Shown here one piece after another: positions 63,457 to 64,000 of a stretch of 64,000 nucleotides of DNA. The stretch is from contig NZ_CP134609.1 of assembly GCF_031844705.1 (NCBI RefSeq), positions 3,658,001-3,722,000 of the forward strand, in the 5' to 3' direction. This DNA comes from Streptomyces sp. ITFR-16 (lineage in GTDB: Bacteria; Actinomycetota; Actinomycetes; Streptomycetales; Streptomycetaceae). The notes under the pieces were generated by a model, which did no database searches, was not told where the DNA came from, and saw only the letters and a program-made list of their open reading frames with translations. The position numbers were made by a program, and so were the translations under genes. The stretch's first letter is position 1, and every line of letters begins with the position of its first letter.

Positions 63457-64000
63457 ATGTCCAGGGAGCAACGCGGACCGAACGAGAAGCTCGGAACCGT
63501 TCTCGCCCTCGCGGGAATCAGCAACGCCGGGCTCGCCCGGCGGGTCAACGACCTCGGGGCGCAGCGCGGACTGACACTTCGGTACGACAAGACCTCGGTG
63601 GCCCGGTGGGTCTCCAAGGGAATGGTGCCGCAGGGCGCCGCGCCCCATCTGATCGCTGCCGCGATCGGGGCCAAACTCGGCCGGCCGGTCCCGCTGCACG
63701 AGATCGGGCTCGCCGACGCCGACCCGGCGCCGGAGGTCGGGCTGGCGTTTCCGCGCGATGTGGCCGAAGCGGTCCGTTCGGCGACCGAGCTGTACCGGCT
63801 GGATCTGGCCGGGCGGCGGGCCGGCAGTGGCGGGATCTGGCAGTCACTGGCGGGCTCGTTCTCCGTGAGCGCCTACGCCACCCCCGCGTCCCGCTGGCTG
63901 ATATCCCCCGCCGACCCGTCGGTGGCACGCGCCTCGGCGGCGGCCGAGGCCGCGATCCTGGGCACACGGGGCGCGCGGGGCGCGTCGGGGGCGCACAACG
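63457..64000 (+). CDS. Sporulation-associated regulator, ORF1590/SCO4114-like (partial)
   Basis: The first 181 residues of a protein cut by the right edge. The N-terminal region (NEKLGTVLALAGISNAGLARRVNDL, then DKTSVARWVSKGMVP) looks like a divergent HTH that recognises DNA. The following GRPVPLHEIGLADADPAPEVGLAFP and ELYRLDLAGRR are characteristic of a streptomycete family that, from memory, includes S. griseus ORF1590 and SCO4114 (sporulation-associated) and is related to NsdA. ATG 63457 has GAGGGG 7 nt upstream. The TPR-like C-terminal part expected for this family is outside the window. Likely role: control of sporulation or antibiotic onset. Confidence 0.8.
   Translation, partial: MSREQRGPNEKLGTVLALAGISNAGLARRVNDLGAQRGLTLRYDKTSVARWVSKGMVPQGAAPHLIAAAIGAKLGRPVPLHEIGLADADPAPEVGLAFPRDVAEAVRSATELYRLDLAGRRAGSGGIWQSLAGSFSVSAYATPASRWLISPADPSVARASAAAEAAILGTRGARGASGAHN

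Noticed and set aside
62680..63699. A minus-strand gene in the long intergenic region
   Set aside because: The frame runs through the promoter and start of the sporulation-associated gene, its translation is low-complexity, and third-position composition is not coding-like.

Overview
The window is high-GC actinobacterial DNA whose gene content and order fit a Streptomyces chromosome. Supporting features are GTG/TTG starts, strong third-position GC, a 16S-23S-5S operon with no tRNA in the spacer, a SARP-type regulator and a sporulation-associated regulator. From memory, the order ppk, CHAD, Nudix, pstSCAB, pit, DUF47, csoR ... six-gene secretion-like operon ... ndh, atrA, sigma, SARP-like, Asn-synthase-like, sporulation protein matches the S. 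coelicolor SCO4145 to SCO4114 interval read downward. A perfect parS motif (59178-59191) fits a core location not far from oriC. Locus-tag and atrA identifications rest on remembered synteny, not on a search.

Layout. 1-1.3 kb: end of an ABC-2 type exporter. 1.5-11.3 kb: phosphate and polyphosphate block with ppk, a CHAD protein, a Nudix hydrolase, pstSCAB behind a PHO box with 11-nt periodicity, and a convergent DUF47-pit low-affinity uptake operon. 11.5-17.1 kb: CsoR copper sensor with its operator, small conserved proteins, a lipoprotein, a flavoenzyme with both covalent-FAD residues, a PAP2 phosphatase and a two-domain murein hydrolase. 17.2-23.0 kb: two tandem units, each an alpha/beta hydrolase translationally coupled to a lipoprotein, sharing the enzyme domain but with unrelated N-terminal modules. 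23.2-29.9 kb: assorted conserved proteins (LtrA, a P-loop kinase, DUF4232, DUF402 and two unrecognised). 30.2-37.5 kb: six-gene type IV secretion-like operon. 37.5-41.9 kb: acetyltransferase, ABC exporter and two-component system. 41.9-47.1 kb: rRNA operon on the minus strand, with promoters upstream to about 47.55 kb. 47.7-53.0 kb: MarR/MFS divergent pair, PAS-SpoIIE phosphatase and NDH-2-like oxidoreductase. 53.3-64 kb: probable atrA, a sigma factor fused to a zinc-finger, membrane and NPCBM module, a BTAD/NB-ARC/TPR regulator, an asparagine-synthase homologue, and the start of a sporulation-associated regulator.

How the genes work together. High-affinity (Pst) and low-affinity (Pit) phosphate uptake sit next to polyphosphate synthesis. 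A hairpin between pstS and pstC probably makes the binding protein more abundant than the membrane components. The six-gene operon encodes a pilin-like protein, a VirB8/TcpC-like protein, a VirB6-like protein, an SCO6880-family protein, a VirB4-like ATPase and a VirD4/TraG-like protein without a P-loop. It carries no relaxase or oriT, so it looks like a chromosomal export or differentiation machine, not a mobile element. The right end is rich in developmental and antibiotic regulators.

The least explained items are the two modular hydrolase/lipoprotein units, one with a Flp-prepilin-like motif inside a membrane enzyme and one with a WXG100-like N-terminus and a sharp GC drop, and the secretion-like operon.
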